NCBI RefSeq assembly: GCF_029227915.1 | Contig: NC_079885.1 | Coordinates: forward strand, 27,157,001 to 27,221,000 | Length of the DNA stretch: 64,000 bases | Origin: Hydractinia symbiolongicarpus | Taxonomy: Eukaryota; Cnidaria; Hydrozoa; Anthoathecata; Hydractiniidae | Direction: 5' to 3' | In this document: piece by piece, positions 32,806 through 45,200 of the stretch | Numbering within the stretch: position 1 is the stretch's first letter | Layout: each line of letters begins with the position of its first letter | Translations under genes and position numbers: made by a program | The notes under the pieces: model-generated | What the model was told of the DNA's origin: nothing | The model's database searches: none | What the model saw: the letters and a program-made list of their open reading frames with translations, nothing else

Positions 32806-35800
32806 TATACCTTTGAGGGTGAATCCTCCTTTATTTAAAACAATTTCCAATTCATCTGCACAATTCTTTGCCAAATCATCGGTCCTTTCTCCCGATAAAC
32901 AATCGTCTACGTATATGTCGTTACAAACCACTTTGTATACTTTAGGAAACTGAGATTGTGATATTCTAGCTGTTTCCCTCAAGCCTAATTCTGCTTGATT
33001 TCCACTCGATCGTACTCCTTATATTAAGGTTTTGATGACTTTCTTCTCGGGAATTTTGCTGATGTCCAATTCACTTTGCCAAATATATCTTTGATAACAA
33101 CAATCTTCCTGTCTCAATTTTACCGAATTGTACATTTTTTGGATGTCTATGTGATATGCTACAGGATACATTGACCATCTGATCAGAATTTCCTGTAACT
33201 TATTCATGTTATTTCTGCCCTTAGCTAGTAAGTCGTTGAAGCTGTACCCTGAATCAGTTGCTTGTGATGCATCAAACACCAGTCGGCAAGGAGTTGTTAC
33301 TGAGCTCGCCATGGAATGTAGTTTTTTATGTTTGATTCTTCCAACATTTTTTGTTGCTGATCGGTTAAATTCTTCACGAATTCTACATGACCCAAGGATT
33401 GTGATTTTGATTCAGATTTGATAGCACTTTCTTTGTCTTTTGAATTGTAGCTAAGTTTCTTTAGTTGTTGTTGGTAGACCTTCATTGCTTTGTGCTCGTT
33501 TGGTGTTAATTTTGATTCTGGATCTTGCATAAATGGTAGCTTTGCTATTGTTGTTCTAGAATTAGAATCTACTAGAACAGAATGATTAATTAAATCTTGT
33601 TCAACCTCTTCCTTAATACTAATTGCCTCTGTCTGTTCATGGTTTTTGCACTTAGAACACGACTTGCATTTAACACACCTATACGTTATCTCACTTCCAG
33701 TCTCCTCAGCTTTTAAAAACAGTTTACCTTGCATTGATACAAATAGTGAATTATCGACTGTGTAATTATCGTTATCGTGAAGATCAAAATTGCCTACCTC
33801 ATATCCAAGTAAAGACAAGTCCGGGTTTACTTGATAACCACTTCGATACAGATCCAACTGATTTGAGAGGAGAGTAGATTAGTGAATTTGGCTTGAGCGA
33901 AATTGTTTTTCAATTGACAAAAATATCTTGTGTGGGCCACCTATCACTCCAGATCCGCCATTAGCACTCTCAAAAACCGACTCATAAATGGTTAATTGAA
34001 ATACAGGTTTTGGATGGTAACGCAAATATTTTATACCTATCATAAAATCGAAATCTCCACCGACGCTTTTTGGTAGCTTTGGTAATTGATAATCACTTCC
34101 ATATTTCAATTGATGCGCTTGTTTTATTTCCGATTCAACTTCTTCAAGTGGGTACTGTGGAAACGTAGCGGTGATTTATTCTAGACATACTCCTGTCATA
34201 TTGGCTGATTTTTCATTAGATAACGGAAACTTCACTGTATAAATTCCATGAGTTGACTGTAACAATTCCGCCAACTCCTTCTAAATTAATTGGACCACAG
34301 TGTTCAACAACAGCTTTCGTTCCAAGGTGGTTTATCGCTGATCTTCTCGAAACAAAATCTCCACAACCACTATCAAAGAAAAAAGTATACTGATTGTTAT
34401 CAATGTATTTATAACTTGCAGTTGATAAATACCTTTCTCAGTTATAGTCTTTTCTTGTTGAGTTAAACTTAGAGTGGTGAGATGTATAAAATGATAACTT
34501 TAAATCTTTTGAAAAGCTTGGTAAATCGACTCTCTGCTTTAGTATAAAACGTTCTTTATACTGCTGAAATATTTTCTTATTTTCAGTGTGATCTTTATGC
34601 TCATCACAGACTAGCACGTTTTTTCTCGTTGGATATTTAGAATGGTAAGGATGCTGGCATACAAAATCCCTCTGACATTTGCCATCTTTGTGTTTTCCAT
34701 CCTGCATCGAAGCTCCCGGAAACAAACATTGAAAACATAAACCTTTCTTACGTAATTCCACAAATCGTTGCATTGGCGTCATCTCAACAAATTTCTTACA
34801 CGTAAAATACTGGATAACTATCATACCTTCTGGTCCAGATGTCGCGACATGGCCAGTATCACCACAAAAAGCACATTTACCGGTATATCTATCACCAGTA
34901 TAATGCACGTTTCCTTTGGTTGGTGGTTTACGATCCTTCTGCCGTTCTAATTCAGTCTTGCGATATACAATTAGTTTCTGTTGCTCGACTTTCATATCTT
35001 TCTCCAGAAAGACAATTAATCTGTTCCACAACTCCTGATCTACAATGTCTTTGTCACAAACACATATTAACCATTCATTCTATTATTTCCCATAATTCGG
35101 TATAACTTATCTATAGCATCGCCATTGTACAACTTGGCTTCTATATTATGTTTCTTACATAATTTCATTAAATCTTTTATTAAATTAATAACTTTGCTCA
35201 GTAAGTCAACAATCCTTTCAGAATCTTTCTACTTCCAAATTGAATCAAAACTTTTCAAATACTGCAACTTTTTGTTTAGGATAATCCTGGGGTCACCATA
35301 CGCACTTTGTAATCGCTGCCATATCTCTTCGATATCGTCGACTGAAGTCACTAATGACAATGGGGAATCCTCTAAATAATTATTTTTGAGTAAATCTGAC
35401 ATCAAACGTCTTGGAGTTGTCCTGGAGTAAATCTTTTCAAAATTATCTCTGAATGTATAAATATCAACACCATGATCATATCCATTGAAATTACCGAGTT
35501 TTATATTTAGCTTGCTGCCTTGAAAAACACTTTCCTTTTCTAATTCTCTGTTTCGAGTTTCTTCTTCTAACTTTTTAGTATAACTTGTAAAGCTTTAGCA
35601 ATCTCTTCATACTTTCCTAATAAACCATCTACATGTGATACGTTACCCTTTTCCAATAATAGCTGTGGTATTTTCGTAGAAACCACAATCACCTTTCTCG
35701 TTATATCATGTAAATCGCTGCTTCTACTAGACACTTCATCATTCGCTAACCCTACCAAATCAATATAAATTTCAATCTATACCTCCGATAAAATTCTTGC

Positions 35801-36300
35801 AACGTCATCAATTAAATACTTTGCATGCTTTTCTTTACTTGTTTCCTTCACCTGCTCCTCTACGAAATCTTTTAATCTTAATTTGTGTTTGGCATCATTT
35901 GCGTCCTGAATAAAACCTTTAATAGCCATCATCTTTGAATTAAAATTTACACCATAGTTGGATTCATATTCACTTGCCTTGTTCCGGAGCTCTTTATCTC
36001 TCGTTCTAAATACAGTGCGTAATTGATTAATTTTTTCAAGGGCTATATTTAACTCTTTCATCGATTGTGAAATGTTCACAATTGGATTTTCGTCTATAAA
36101 ATCGCCTATATCGTACGAAACTGTGTCAATTTGTACCAAAAGGTCATCCATATCTGTATCGCGCAAATTAAACTCCTGAAATAATTCTGTTAAATTAATA
36201 ACGTCTAACTGCTTATTTGGTTTGATAACTCTTTTTCACTTGTATGCAGCTCCTTGTAGTTTATAGCAAATTTTGATCTTTTACTTCTTTGCATAAGCGC
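32806..36300 (-). pseudogene. BEL/Pao gag-protease-RT polyprotein, decayed
   Basis: Minus-strand order: gag start near 36293 (MQRSKRSKF, with an early shift), coiled gag region (36166-35567), zinc-knuckle part (35031-34438; CAFCGDTGH and CFQC), aspartic protease near 34350 (FFDSGCGDFVS), a linker (34109-33297; GGSGVIGGPHKIF, CVKCKSCSKCKNH), then reverse transcriptase (33312-33019 LVFDASQATDSGYSFNDLL, AYHIDIQKMYNSV; 32982 onward NDIYVDDCLSGE). YVDD and the double Cys motif are typical of BEL/Pao. Several stops and shifts are present. RNase H and integrase are absent at the expected place. Confidence 0.85.
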
Positions 36301-36324
36301 CTTCGTGTTGAACGCTGTTTGAAT

Positions 36325-36749
36325 GTTAGGATTTCCGGCCAAACACCCAAAACAAGATCAGAGCACAAAATACGGCATATGTTTGTAACAAAATGATTTT
36401 GAAACGGTTCAAACTAAATACAATGAAACTAATAATTGATAAATAATTCATAGGAAAAACGGCAAGCCTGTTGAAAATGAGAAAACAAAGCCACATGAAT
36501 AAAAACTCACCAACTTGCCAGATTATTGTGCTGAATGCCCTGATAAAATTTGCTTGTTAAGACTAACTTGAATTGAGAAATATTTGAATTTGAATTGAAA
36601 AATAAGTAAAAAACGCTTGATGTTGATGCAACTCTCGCTAAACCTCGGAGTTTGAGAGGAAGACTTTTTACGTGTTGAACTAAAAATGTATATATTACAA
36701 GAAATGATCGCGTTGACATGACACACAATAAACTATACAACAATTAACA
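36325..36749 (-). repeat. 5' LTR of BEL/Pao element
   Basis: The downstream half matches the repeat at 32610-32805. Read on the minus strand it would start TGTTAATTG at 36749 and end TAACA at 36325, giving short inverted ends. A GTGAGT donor-like site lies inside near 36510. The flanks do not show a clear target duplication, so the outer border is tentative. Confidence 0.65.
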
Positions 36750-38348
36750 ATACATCGGGTAGAGTGATTACAAATGAACACAGTGATGGAGAACAGACAA
36801 AAATAACAGGTGAGACATTGAACGAGAATGAAGACATAAGGGACAATGAACAAACATGGTGTATAACATTTAACAAAATAAAAAATACAAGTTCTTCAAA
36901 ATTTTACTTTTCAATTAATAACGCAACAATAATGTTAGCAGAATTATGTGCCAATACAAGTATTTAAACAATCGCTCATAACGGCAAAAAAACTATCATT
37001 TTTTCATAAATCTGAGATTAAAAGTTAACTTGGTTCCAATGACAACCACATTAAAAAGTCAAGATATAGAAATAATCAGAATTTGCGTCTACTTTAAGAA
37101 ACTTTTTACATTAGATCGACTAAATGTAGACAGATATATATTTTATATACATGAACGTTAAACCCGATCAGCTGATAAATATTGATATTGAACTGCAATA
37201 TTGTCTTTTTAAAGACATTTTTCTCATAGTTATAACAAACCCTTAATAAATCATAGTCTAAACCAATAAATGCAAGTTAATGTTGCAGCATAAGCACACG
37301 TTAGCAGCTGTGCAGTTCGGAGAAAAAATATAAAGGAAAAAACACAAATTATAGCATCCTTAACATGTATTTAAGAGTATATGAATTTTTACCAAAATTT
37401 TGGTTACAATTTAAGAACTAGCTTAATGAAGCAGCAAAATGCTTGGAAGTGATTTGTGTCGGTACAAAACCAACAAACAACGAATAATGAAACAATTGCA
37501 CTTTGTAAAGAGGATCTTAAGCAACATTAAGGGCATAAAAACTGTTGCTTTTGCTTGTATTCGATCCGATACACGTTTTTTACAGGGTATTTACAGGGTT
37601 CATATACAACTTTTAAACCAAAATTTTCCCTGACTTTTCATTGAATTCTATATTCTTTTCCCTGAGTCACTGAGTGGAAAGGCCATGATTTTCCAGCATA
37701 CAATCAGTAAAAAACCCTATCAAGACATTTAGTAGTTTGCAAACGAAAACAACTTATATTGTTTTTGGTATGATGAAGTAACTACGGGTTATAAATGTTC
37801 CTTAAATTTTTGAGGTTTTTGAAGCTGCTGGGTTTGTTTATATAGATACAAAACTAAAAGAGTCAAAAAGTGTATTCCTGAAACTTTATAAGACATGACT
37901 GCGTAGTAATAGACTTCTTTGAACATAACAAAAATCAAAAAAGAAAGAAGAACACCTAAATCTATAATATGCGTTATTAAAAATAACAGAAGAAGGATAA
38001 AAATAAAAATAATAAGGTAAACACATAAAATCCAGTATTTTCATACATTTATATGCAAACAAAAGAAACAAAAAAAACAACGATTAATCATTTGTTGCTT
38101 TTTCGAATTAAAATTAACGAACCTGAATAACCAAGCCCTGATATCTTACTAATTCCACAGAAATGCGATCAACTAAATTAACTTCCTTTTTCTTTTTCTC
38201 ATTTGACACTAGTTATATATTGGGGATGCGTAAGGAAGGGCTGAGAAATCAAAAAACGTACGCCAAATGATAATCTGTTTAATCGCCTTAAACCCTCCTA
38301 AATGCATCACCTTGTACGAAGTATATCACGAATAGACGTGTCAAGATA
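36750..38348. other. AT-rich region without a gene
   Basis: Only short, low-complexity frames are seen. Nothing is supported. Confidence 0.5.
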
Positions 38349-38758
38349 CCTTAGGGATTTTATTTTCGCGGGGACTTAGTTTAGCAGATTTTTTTTTACT
38401 GGAATTCGGCGGGGAAAAAGGGAATTAATTTTCACAAATTTAGTGTTGAAGAAAATTTCGCGGTAAGTTATTTTCGCGAATTGTGCAAATTTGAAAAAAC
38501 AAACTATTCCGGTGAGTTATTTGGAAACAACATACAAAAGAGAAAGGAAACTGTCCCAGAGAAAGTTAAATATCATTGTCTTTTGTATTAAAATTTCGGA
38601 AAAAGAAAAAAATCTTGCGAGATTTTATTTTCGCGGATAAAGCCGATTGCAAATTTCAGGGGTATTTAAACTTTTCACGGGAACTTAATTTCGTGGTTTT
38701 GGCAAAACTCCAAAAAAACAGCGAAACTTAATTCCCGCGAAAAATATTCCCCTTAAGG
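38349..38758. mobile_element. MITE with TA-flanked inverted ends
   Basis: CCTTAGGGATTTTATTTTCG at 38349 matches the reverse complement of the end at 38758 (CCTTAAGGGGAATATTTTTCG, one inserted base), with a diverged inverted match of roughly 40 bases. TA lies on both sides (38347-38348 and 38759-38760). Internal CGCGGGAATT-like motifs repeat. No coding sequence is present, so it is a nonautonomous element, perhaps of the Tc1/mariner group. Confidence 0.7.
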
Positions 38759-38760
38759 TA

Positions 38761-39754
38761 TATACTTCAATTATGAGGGCCAGTTTCTTATCACTTTCGT
38801 TATGAAAACCATACAGTTCAAAATATTTTTCATGGGACAGGGAGGGGGGAGTTGAATTAAATTATCGTTCAGCATACATTTTGATTGTTAAAACATGATT
38901 GAAACCTGTACAGAAATTAACCTCGTGACTTTAACACTTTTTTTTGCCTTTCCCCCGTCTAAGGGATGACGAAGTGATGTATTTTTTACACTTAGATTTT
39001 TTAGAGTATACTCAAAAAACTTTGTAAACATAATAGATAATTATAAACATGTACTTTTATGGTAATGTAAAAATAATAAAAATAAAAGAAACCAAAGCTC
39101 TTTCACAATTAAACAATGTTCATTTTCTTTTTTTTCACTTCTGCTTTTTCCTCTTTCATTGTTAATTTTATTTCGAACAGTTCCAACAGTAATTCCTTCC
39201 TTGTTGGCGAATTTTTTCAGATCATCAGAGTCTACACAAACACAAATATTAAATATTCAAAAACATGTTTTCATAATTAGTGCAAAACATACATGCAATA
39301 CATACCAGGCCATCCATTTTTTTATTTTTTATATGTCTTCCAAACTTTTGACGACCATTGGATGTATTTTCTTTCTTGTTGAACTGCAAAGGAAAACATT
39401 ACAAGATTAATTTATACACGAAAAGTGCATACAAATTTCAATGATTTCATTTTTATTCCGTCCAAATAGGAGAGAAAATATCGTCCTGGAAGCAATTTTC
39501 ACAAATTGTACGAAATATGCGAAATAAAAAATTACGAATAGTCTCATTTAGTTGCAATTGAAAATCTTTGATCAGATTGTTGGAATCTTAACTTTGCGGA
39601 TGTCCGCCCTTGTCTGGTAATTCGCGGAATTTAGGTTTTTGAAAACAAATTCGCAAAATTAATTCCGCCATCTTCATTATCATTTTCATTTCTTTCCTTA
39701 AGTTATTTCTTTAATGAAATTTTTTCCATAATTTAAAATGGTTAATTATTAATC
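38761..39754. other. AT-rich region without a gene
   Basis: No conserved frame. TTCGCGGAATT-like motifs near 39610-39665 resemble parts of the MITE to the left and may be another decayed piece. Confidence 0.4.
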
Positions 39755-39885
39755 AGGGGAATTGAGAAAGACAAAAGTTGCATTCTGTGCAAGAAACCAT
39801 CCTCAAATGTCTCTCACATATTGGGTGCCTGTAGGACCTCCCTTACGCAGGGTACACATACCGTCATGACTCGGTTTTAATAGTT

Positions 39886-40413
39886 TTGGTTAAGGCATTA
39901 AAGGAGTTTTTGGTATCATATGAACCTCTTAAGGTTTCCAAGTGCAACAAAATTAATTTCCTTCCGGCCGGTCAATCAACATCTAAGAAGAGGCATACAA
40001 AGTGTCCAGGCCTTCTTCACCTTGCTTCCGATTGGAAAATACTGTCAGATTTAGATTCCGTTTTAGTTGTTCCACCATACATTGCAATAACACAACTACG
40101 CGCAGACGTGTTATTAATATCCACTTCTTCAAAAACTGTAATTATGGTAGAACTGACTTGTCCATGTGAAGAGAACACGGAATATTGGCACAAACGAAAG
40201 CTTAACAAATATTCTTCACTTTGTTATGCTATGAAAAACAATGGATGGATCGTGCATTTCTTTGCCATTGAGGTGGGTGCAAGGGGTTTCTGTTCAGAAT
40301 CAGTAAGGACCTGTTTTCGTCGCCTTGGTTTCCCTAACAAGCCTTTACGTTCCCTATTAAAATCCCTAACTTTTACCTCCATGAGTGCTTCTTTTTACAT
40401 CTGGATGTCTTGA
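39886..40413 (+). pseudogene. Endonuclease-like C-terminal domain of retroelement
   Basis: ITQLRADVLLISTSSKTVIM then VELTCPCEENTEYWHKRKLN and IEVGARGFCSESVRTC resemble a PD-(D/E)xK-like region found at the end of certain multicopy cnidarian and other metazoan reverse-transcriptase proteins: a D before a hydrophobic strand, then E-L-T. A one-base shift near 39862 separates it from the upstream zinc motif. An in-frame TGA at 40411-40413 ends it, but the same frame continues into the USP domain, so it was one protein. Nuclease activity is inferred. Confidence 0.7.
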
Positions 40414-41467
40414 AATTCTACCACTTGGGTTGAGCCTGAAAAGGCCCCAATCATTCCTGAAGTTTCTTCTGTTACAAATATGGAATGTAAGAAATCAAAA
40501 ACCCCTGAGAAATCTTCCGCAAGTCACACAAAATCTTGTAAAATCAAAAAACCCGAAAAACTTGCTACAAGGTCTTCCAAAAGAACAGTCGCATTGCCAT
40601 CTTACCCTGATTTTAGGAATAGCGGTCTAAAAAACTTGGGAAACACATGTTATGCAAACTCAATCTTAAAATGTTTTTATAACCTTCCAAAAGTTAAAGA
40701 AGCCATTTCTGTCAGCAAAACAACCTCAAAGTTAGGCGAAGCATTTGTAGGTGTTCTTCAAAGTTTGGCTGTTTCTAGAAGTCCAGTTGATCCCTCCCAT
40801 TATTTGCGGGCTATGAAACATCATATCTCAGCTGCGAAGGGAAGTGCATTTAATATCTTTGCTCAGCACGACGTCCCCGAGGTTCTTGAATATCTCCTAC
40901 CTGGTCTGTCATTAGACTTTCCATTTCTTGGAAGTCTTTTTAGTATTGGCATCAAGACATCAACCACTTGGAATTCATGTCATATTACCAGCTACTCAGA
41001 AGTTATAGCACCATGCATCCAACTTTCTCTGCACCCTACGTTACAATCTTTCTTAGATAATTTCTTTGAAAGCGAGGAGTTGTCAGACACCAATGCCTAC
41101 TTCTGCCATGTTTGCAACGCTCATCAAACTGCTCTAGTTGAAAAAGAGGTAGTGTCGTGCTGTTCCCATCTCATTTTACAGCTAAAACGTTTTGCCAGTG
41201 CCAACGGCCTTGTGTCAAAAGTTGCCTCTCTTATTACTGCTTACCCTGGTACCCTTTCCATACCTTTTACCGTAGATGGAGAAGTGAAATTTCGTAAGAA
41301 TTTTCAATTAAGGGCTATTATTAAATAATGGTCACTACACAACCATAGCCTTCGACCATAAGGTACACAGGTGGATACAATGCAACGATAGAGCAGTAAT
41401 TTTCTGTGATGACCGCCTTATTAACAGTCACGAGTCATATGTTTTCTTTTTAGAAGAGCTGAGATAA
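40414..41467 (+). pseudogene. USP-type ubiquitin protease domain in the retroelement polyprotein
   Basis: GLKNLGNTCYANSILKCFYN is the catalytic cysteine box of peptidase family C19. Later come the zinc pair CHVCNAHQ, HLILQLKRF, and after a one-base shift near 41326 the histidine box NNGHYTTIAF plus WIQCNDRAV, ending at TAA about 41465. The finger's first Cys pair is not obvious, so it is a compact USP. It would cleave ubiquitin from proteins or process the polyprotein. It is in frame with the endonuclease-like domain (40480 minus 39886 is divisible by three), separated by one TGA. Confidence 0.85.
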
Positions 41468-41945
41468 GAATATTTTAACCTGATTGAGTCAGCAAGGGGG
41501 CTTGACTACACTCAGTCTTGTCTTTGGAGAGTGACGACTCCACTTATTACCCCAGTTAAAAATAAAACAAAATCAAATAAAAATTAAGTTAGCAAGGGGG
41601 TTTGATCATACTAGGTCTTGTCTTTGGAGAGTAACGACTCCACTTATTACCTGAGTTACCGTCCGCGGAACTCTTCGAGGTGACCCAGCTAGACATCCAG
41701 GGTACTTAGGTTCAGAATTATGGGTCGAAACCTACCTGCCTTTGGTTAAAGTTCTGTTCATCTTTTCAAATGTGTTTTGTCCTTTTTATTTTTTTAGATT
41801 TTTTTTAATTAATTTCTTGTAAAAAGGGAGAATTGTGCTTTTAGAGGCATTTTCTCTAGAGGAGTACAACCTCTAGCTTATTTCCAAAGACCTAACAGGT
41901 TGAGTTCATCATTGCGGTGGCTTGCCACCTCTTTGTAAATTATTT
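41468..41945 (+). repeat. Retroelement 3' tail with repeated hairpin-like motifs
   Basis: GTCAGCAAGGGGGCTTGACT and a second diverged copy (from about 41586) are each followed by TCTTGTCTTTGGAGAGTGAC and GACTCCACTTATTACC. GGAG/CTCC can pair as a small hairpin. The block at 41860-41940 matches 1090-1175 in inverted orientation. Confidence 0.65.
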
Positions 41946-42213
41946 TCTAATTAATAATTATTAAGTTTTATAGGGATTAAGATAATCTATTTCTTTTTAT
42001 TAGTTTCTGTATATTTTCGGACTCCAATTTCAAGAATATGGAAATAAGTATTGTGAAAACGGATACGATAATTTCGAGAGCAGTCTACGAGTTGTATCAC
42101 ATAAACTTTCGTGTTCAAGTACAATAGTTTGATTTATTTGGCGCAAAATATTCCACTTTAGCAATATTTTCATTTTCGGTAATTACGCAGCAATTTTTAA
42201 GATATTATTCTTT

Positions 42214-45200
42214 TTATTGATGCATGATTTGTTGGGGCTCCACATAATTCGAAGCTGTTGTTTATCACAGGTAAGTACAATCAGCTAATTTTCGCAATTT
42301 CATATACTATATATATATCAACAAATTAAAAAATATGGTACTTTTTGATTTTTCTTAGTAAGGATTAACAAAATTGTTGATTAACAAAACCTCACCAGTG
42401 CATTTTACAGAATTCTCAAGTTCGCTATCTTCACTTGATTCAGACCATTCAGAAGGTTCATCATTGCTCATATTTTGAAAATGCATGGATTCCTCAGATG
42501 TTTCTAAATCGTTAAAAACATTGTAACTTCATTGAAAAATCAGGGAAAGATTAGGGAAAACAGAATATGGAGCATCACGTTACAAAAAAATTGTAACTTG
42601 TTTATAAAGAAGTTAAATGCTGACAAAAAATGAAAGCATAGGATATCATTTTGAAAACACGAAATCATGGACATACTTTGAGAAACTTTCTTTTCTTTTT
42701 CTCGTGGGTGCTAAAAGGAAAATGGCTTTCAGTCATTTTGCAATCAGGTATTGTAACAAGGTTAACTTACACAACAGAAATACTTAAAAAATTGACTATT
42801 TATACTGTCCTTTCCTAGTAACAAATATTCTGTGTGATGTTTTGTGACGTCACTATATTTCTGAGATCGTGTTTTCGCTATTGATCAATCTAAGTCGAAT
42901 AGGTTGGTTTTTCACGTAAATTTTGTTTACATAGGGGCTTCTTTTCGAAGCCACATTTTATTTGCAACATAAGGTTCTAATCATTCAAAAAACGAAAATG
43001 TTTCCAATAATACATAATATTTTGTGAATAAAATCTTATTGTTACGCAATGAACTAACCGCAAGTTTTCTCTTTTTTAAATGTATCGTTTCGATGATTTT
43101 GTCTTTTTTCTCCCGCTTGTACACTTTTCTTCATTTTCTTTTTATTCGGTAGTTTTACGGTCTTCGCTTTACTTGTTTCTATTTCAGCATTTTCATCTAC
43201 AAAATACATTACAACTTAATTCAAGCCTGTTTGTAGGTAATTACGAACAAGTTAGACCTGAATAGAATGAAGAGTCAAAACAACTTAGCTACTTTTAAAT
43301 TTAAATTTCTTGCTTGGCTGCTCACAAATTTTCAACTTTTAAAAAAACTTCAACACCCAAGGAAAAGAAGTAGTCAATATGAACACCCATAATTCTAAGT
43401 TTTACCTTTACATTTTGTTTCATTTTCTTCAACTAAGTTAGGACCATTTTTTTCAAAGTTGTTGTCATTCTTTATACTTTGCGCTATAAAAAGATATGCG
43501 TTTATTTCACTTTTATAAAATTGATACACAAGAATAAACTGCAGAAAAACCGCTCACCATTATCAAGGACAGATAGATGTTTCCCAGTTTACAATAGTTG
43601 TCGATGAGCAGCTGGTGCTTGGTATATCATTTTATTAATTCTCTCACTGTGCCCAAAATGATAATAGGCCAAACTAATTTTGAACTCTGATAGACCTAAT
43701 CCAGCAATTAAGGTACTAAGGCGATGTCGGTTACTTGTTCCACTAATTCTTTTTCTGTTGGCAATTGGAAGTTTCGCACAAATCTAAGCTATGCCATCCA
43801 GAGCAATTATTATCAGAACCTTGGCTGCTGGGAAATATGTATGACTTTTCTTCAAGGACACCAGCATCTTTCCTTACTTGCTCTTTAGCCAACAACTTCA
43901 TTGCAGCAACAGTATCTTTAGGAATAAAAACAAGAACTAAATGGTTGACTCCTTTTCCCAATTGAAATGTGATCTTTGTTCCAAAGCTTAAGTTGGTTTC
44001 TTTTGCAATGTCCTGTATCCGCTGTTTGTCTAACCATTCATCCTTCTCAGCTTCAATCCACTGCGTAACGGTTAGACGCGATGGTTCTCCACCTCTTCGG
44101 CCATTATACAGCACAAGACGAGTGCAAGCACAATCACGTAGTTCAACAAACGTATGTCTGTCTATGATGGTAAATGGATCTGATGATAAGTGGCTTATCC
44201 TTTTAAGCACATTATCTCGAATTAGTTGGACATCGCCTTCATTTGGAAGTTGTGCAGGTTTTTTAGTTTTCACATTCCTTCTCTTGTTTAAATCATACGT
44301 TGCGTCAGCGAATATTTCGTCTTTGCGTAATTTCAGCAATACCAAAAAGTTTTTAATTTTTTCTGCATCAACATCATTATTTTTATCAAGGTAATAACCA
44401 ATTAGTTTTTCGGCGGCGTCTTTCACCACGTAATACAAGGCTGTTTTAAGCCCTGACTTTTGAACTTCCAAATCAGAATGAGTGTAGGATTCAATAGAAT
44501 ATTTCAGCACCTCAAAATTTTCCCTCAGAAACATTTCACCAGCATTGTTGTTGTCATTACAACAATCTCTTGGTACTTCCAACATCCTATCTTTAAACCT
44601 GGAATAAACATGTGCCAGACGACGCATGTCGCTTCGAACAGACCGTTCAACTTCCATTTTTTGTTTAGTCTTCTTTTTATTTTGCCATAGAGGCGATAAC
44701 CAACCATCAAAATAACGGGATCCGATTTCGCCAGAGTACCAACGGCTTCGTCTTTGATGATGTTCAGAATTCTCTGCTTAAATTGATAATCCGATAGCTT
44801 CCATGACTCATCACTAGTACAATCCAGAGCAATTGTAACAGGAAATTGACAGGAGTTCTTTGAGCAGTCTGCCTTGTGCCTAGCTTTAAAGGTTTTGGCA
44901 AGAGATCCTTTGCAGGTGGTGCACATAACAAGAACATTATGATTATATATGCAAATTTTTCGAAAGTTAGCGAAGGCTCTCAGTCTTTCTTTTCGAGGCA
45001 TGCTCAAAGCATCCTTCGCATCTGGATGATGCTTATGACATAAAGTGATGTGTCGATTTAATTTCGAATGCTTGATCTTTTTATCGCAAACAAAACAGTG
45101 TCTTAATGGTATTGAGTTTATCTACGAATAAACATACCTATACAGGATACAACTAAGCATACATTTTCTGCTCATCACACCTAAGCTACTTAACCGTGAA

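Larger units (their letters stand above)
39755..41960 (+). mobile_element. 5'-truncated retroelement with endonuclease-like and USP domains
   Basis: Coding similarity begins abruptly at about 39756 with the zinc-binding end of a reverse-transcriptase polyprotein (CILCKKPSSNVSHILGAC). It runs through an endonuclease-like domain and a ubiquitin protease, then a long 3' tail (41468-41960) whose blocks recur at the left window edge. Abrupt loss of the 5' part is typical of target-primed reverse transcription. No target duplication was identified. Confidence 0.7.

Noticed and set aside
36325-36760. Clear 5-bp target duplication of the BEL element
   Set aside because: The bases outside 32610 (ataat) and 36749 (ataca) do not match, and the 3' LTR is incomplete.
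43765-44394. Plus-strand frames over the second recombinase gene
   Set aside because: They mirror the minus-strand recombinase, which has conserved motifs.
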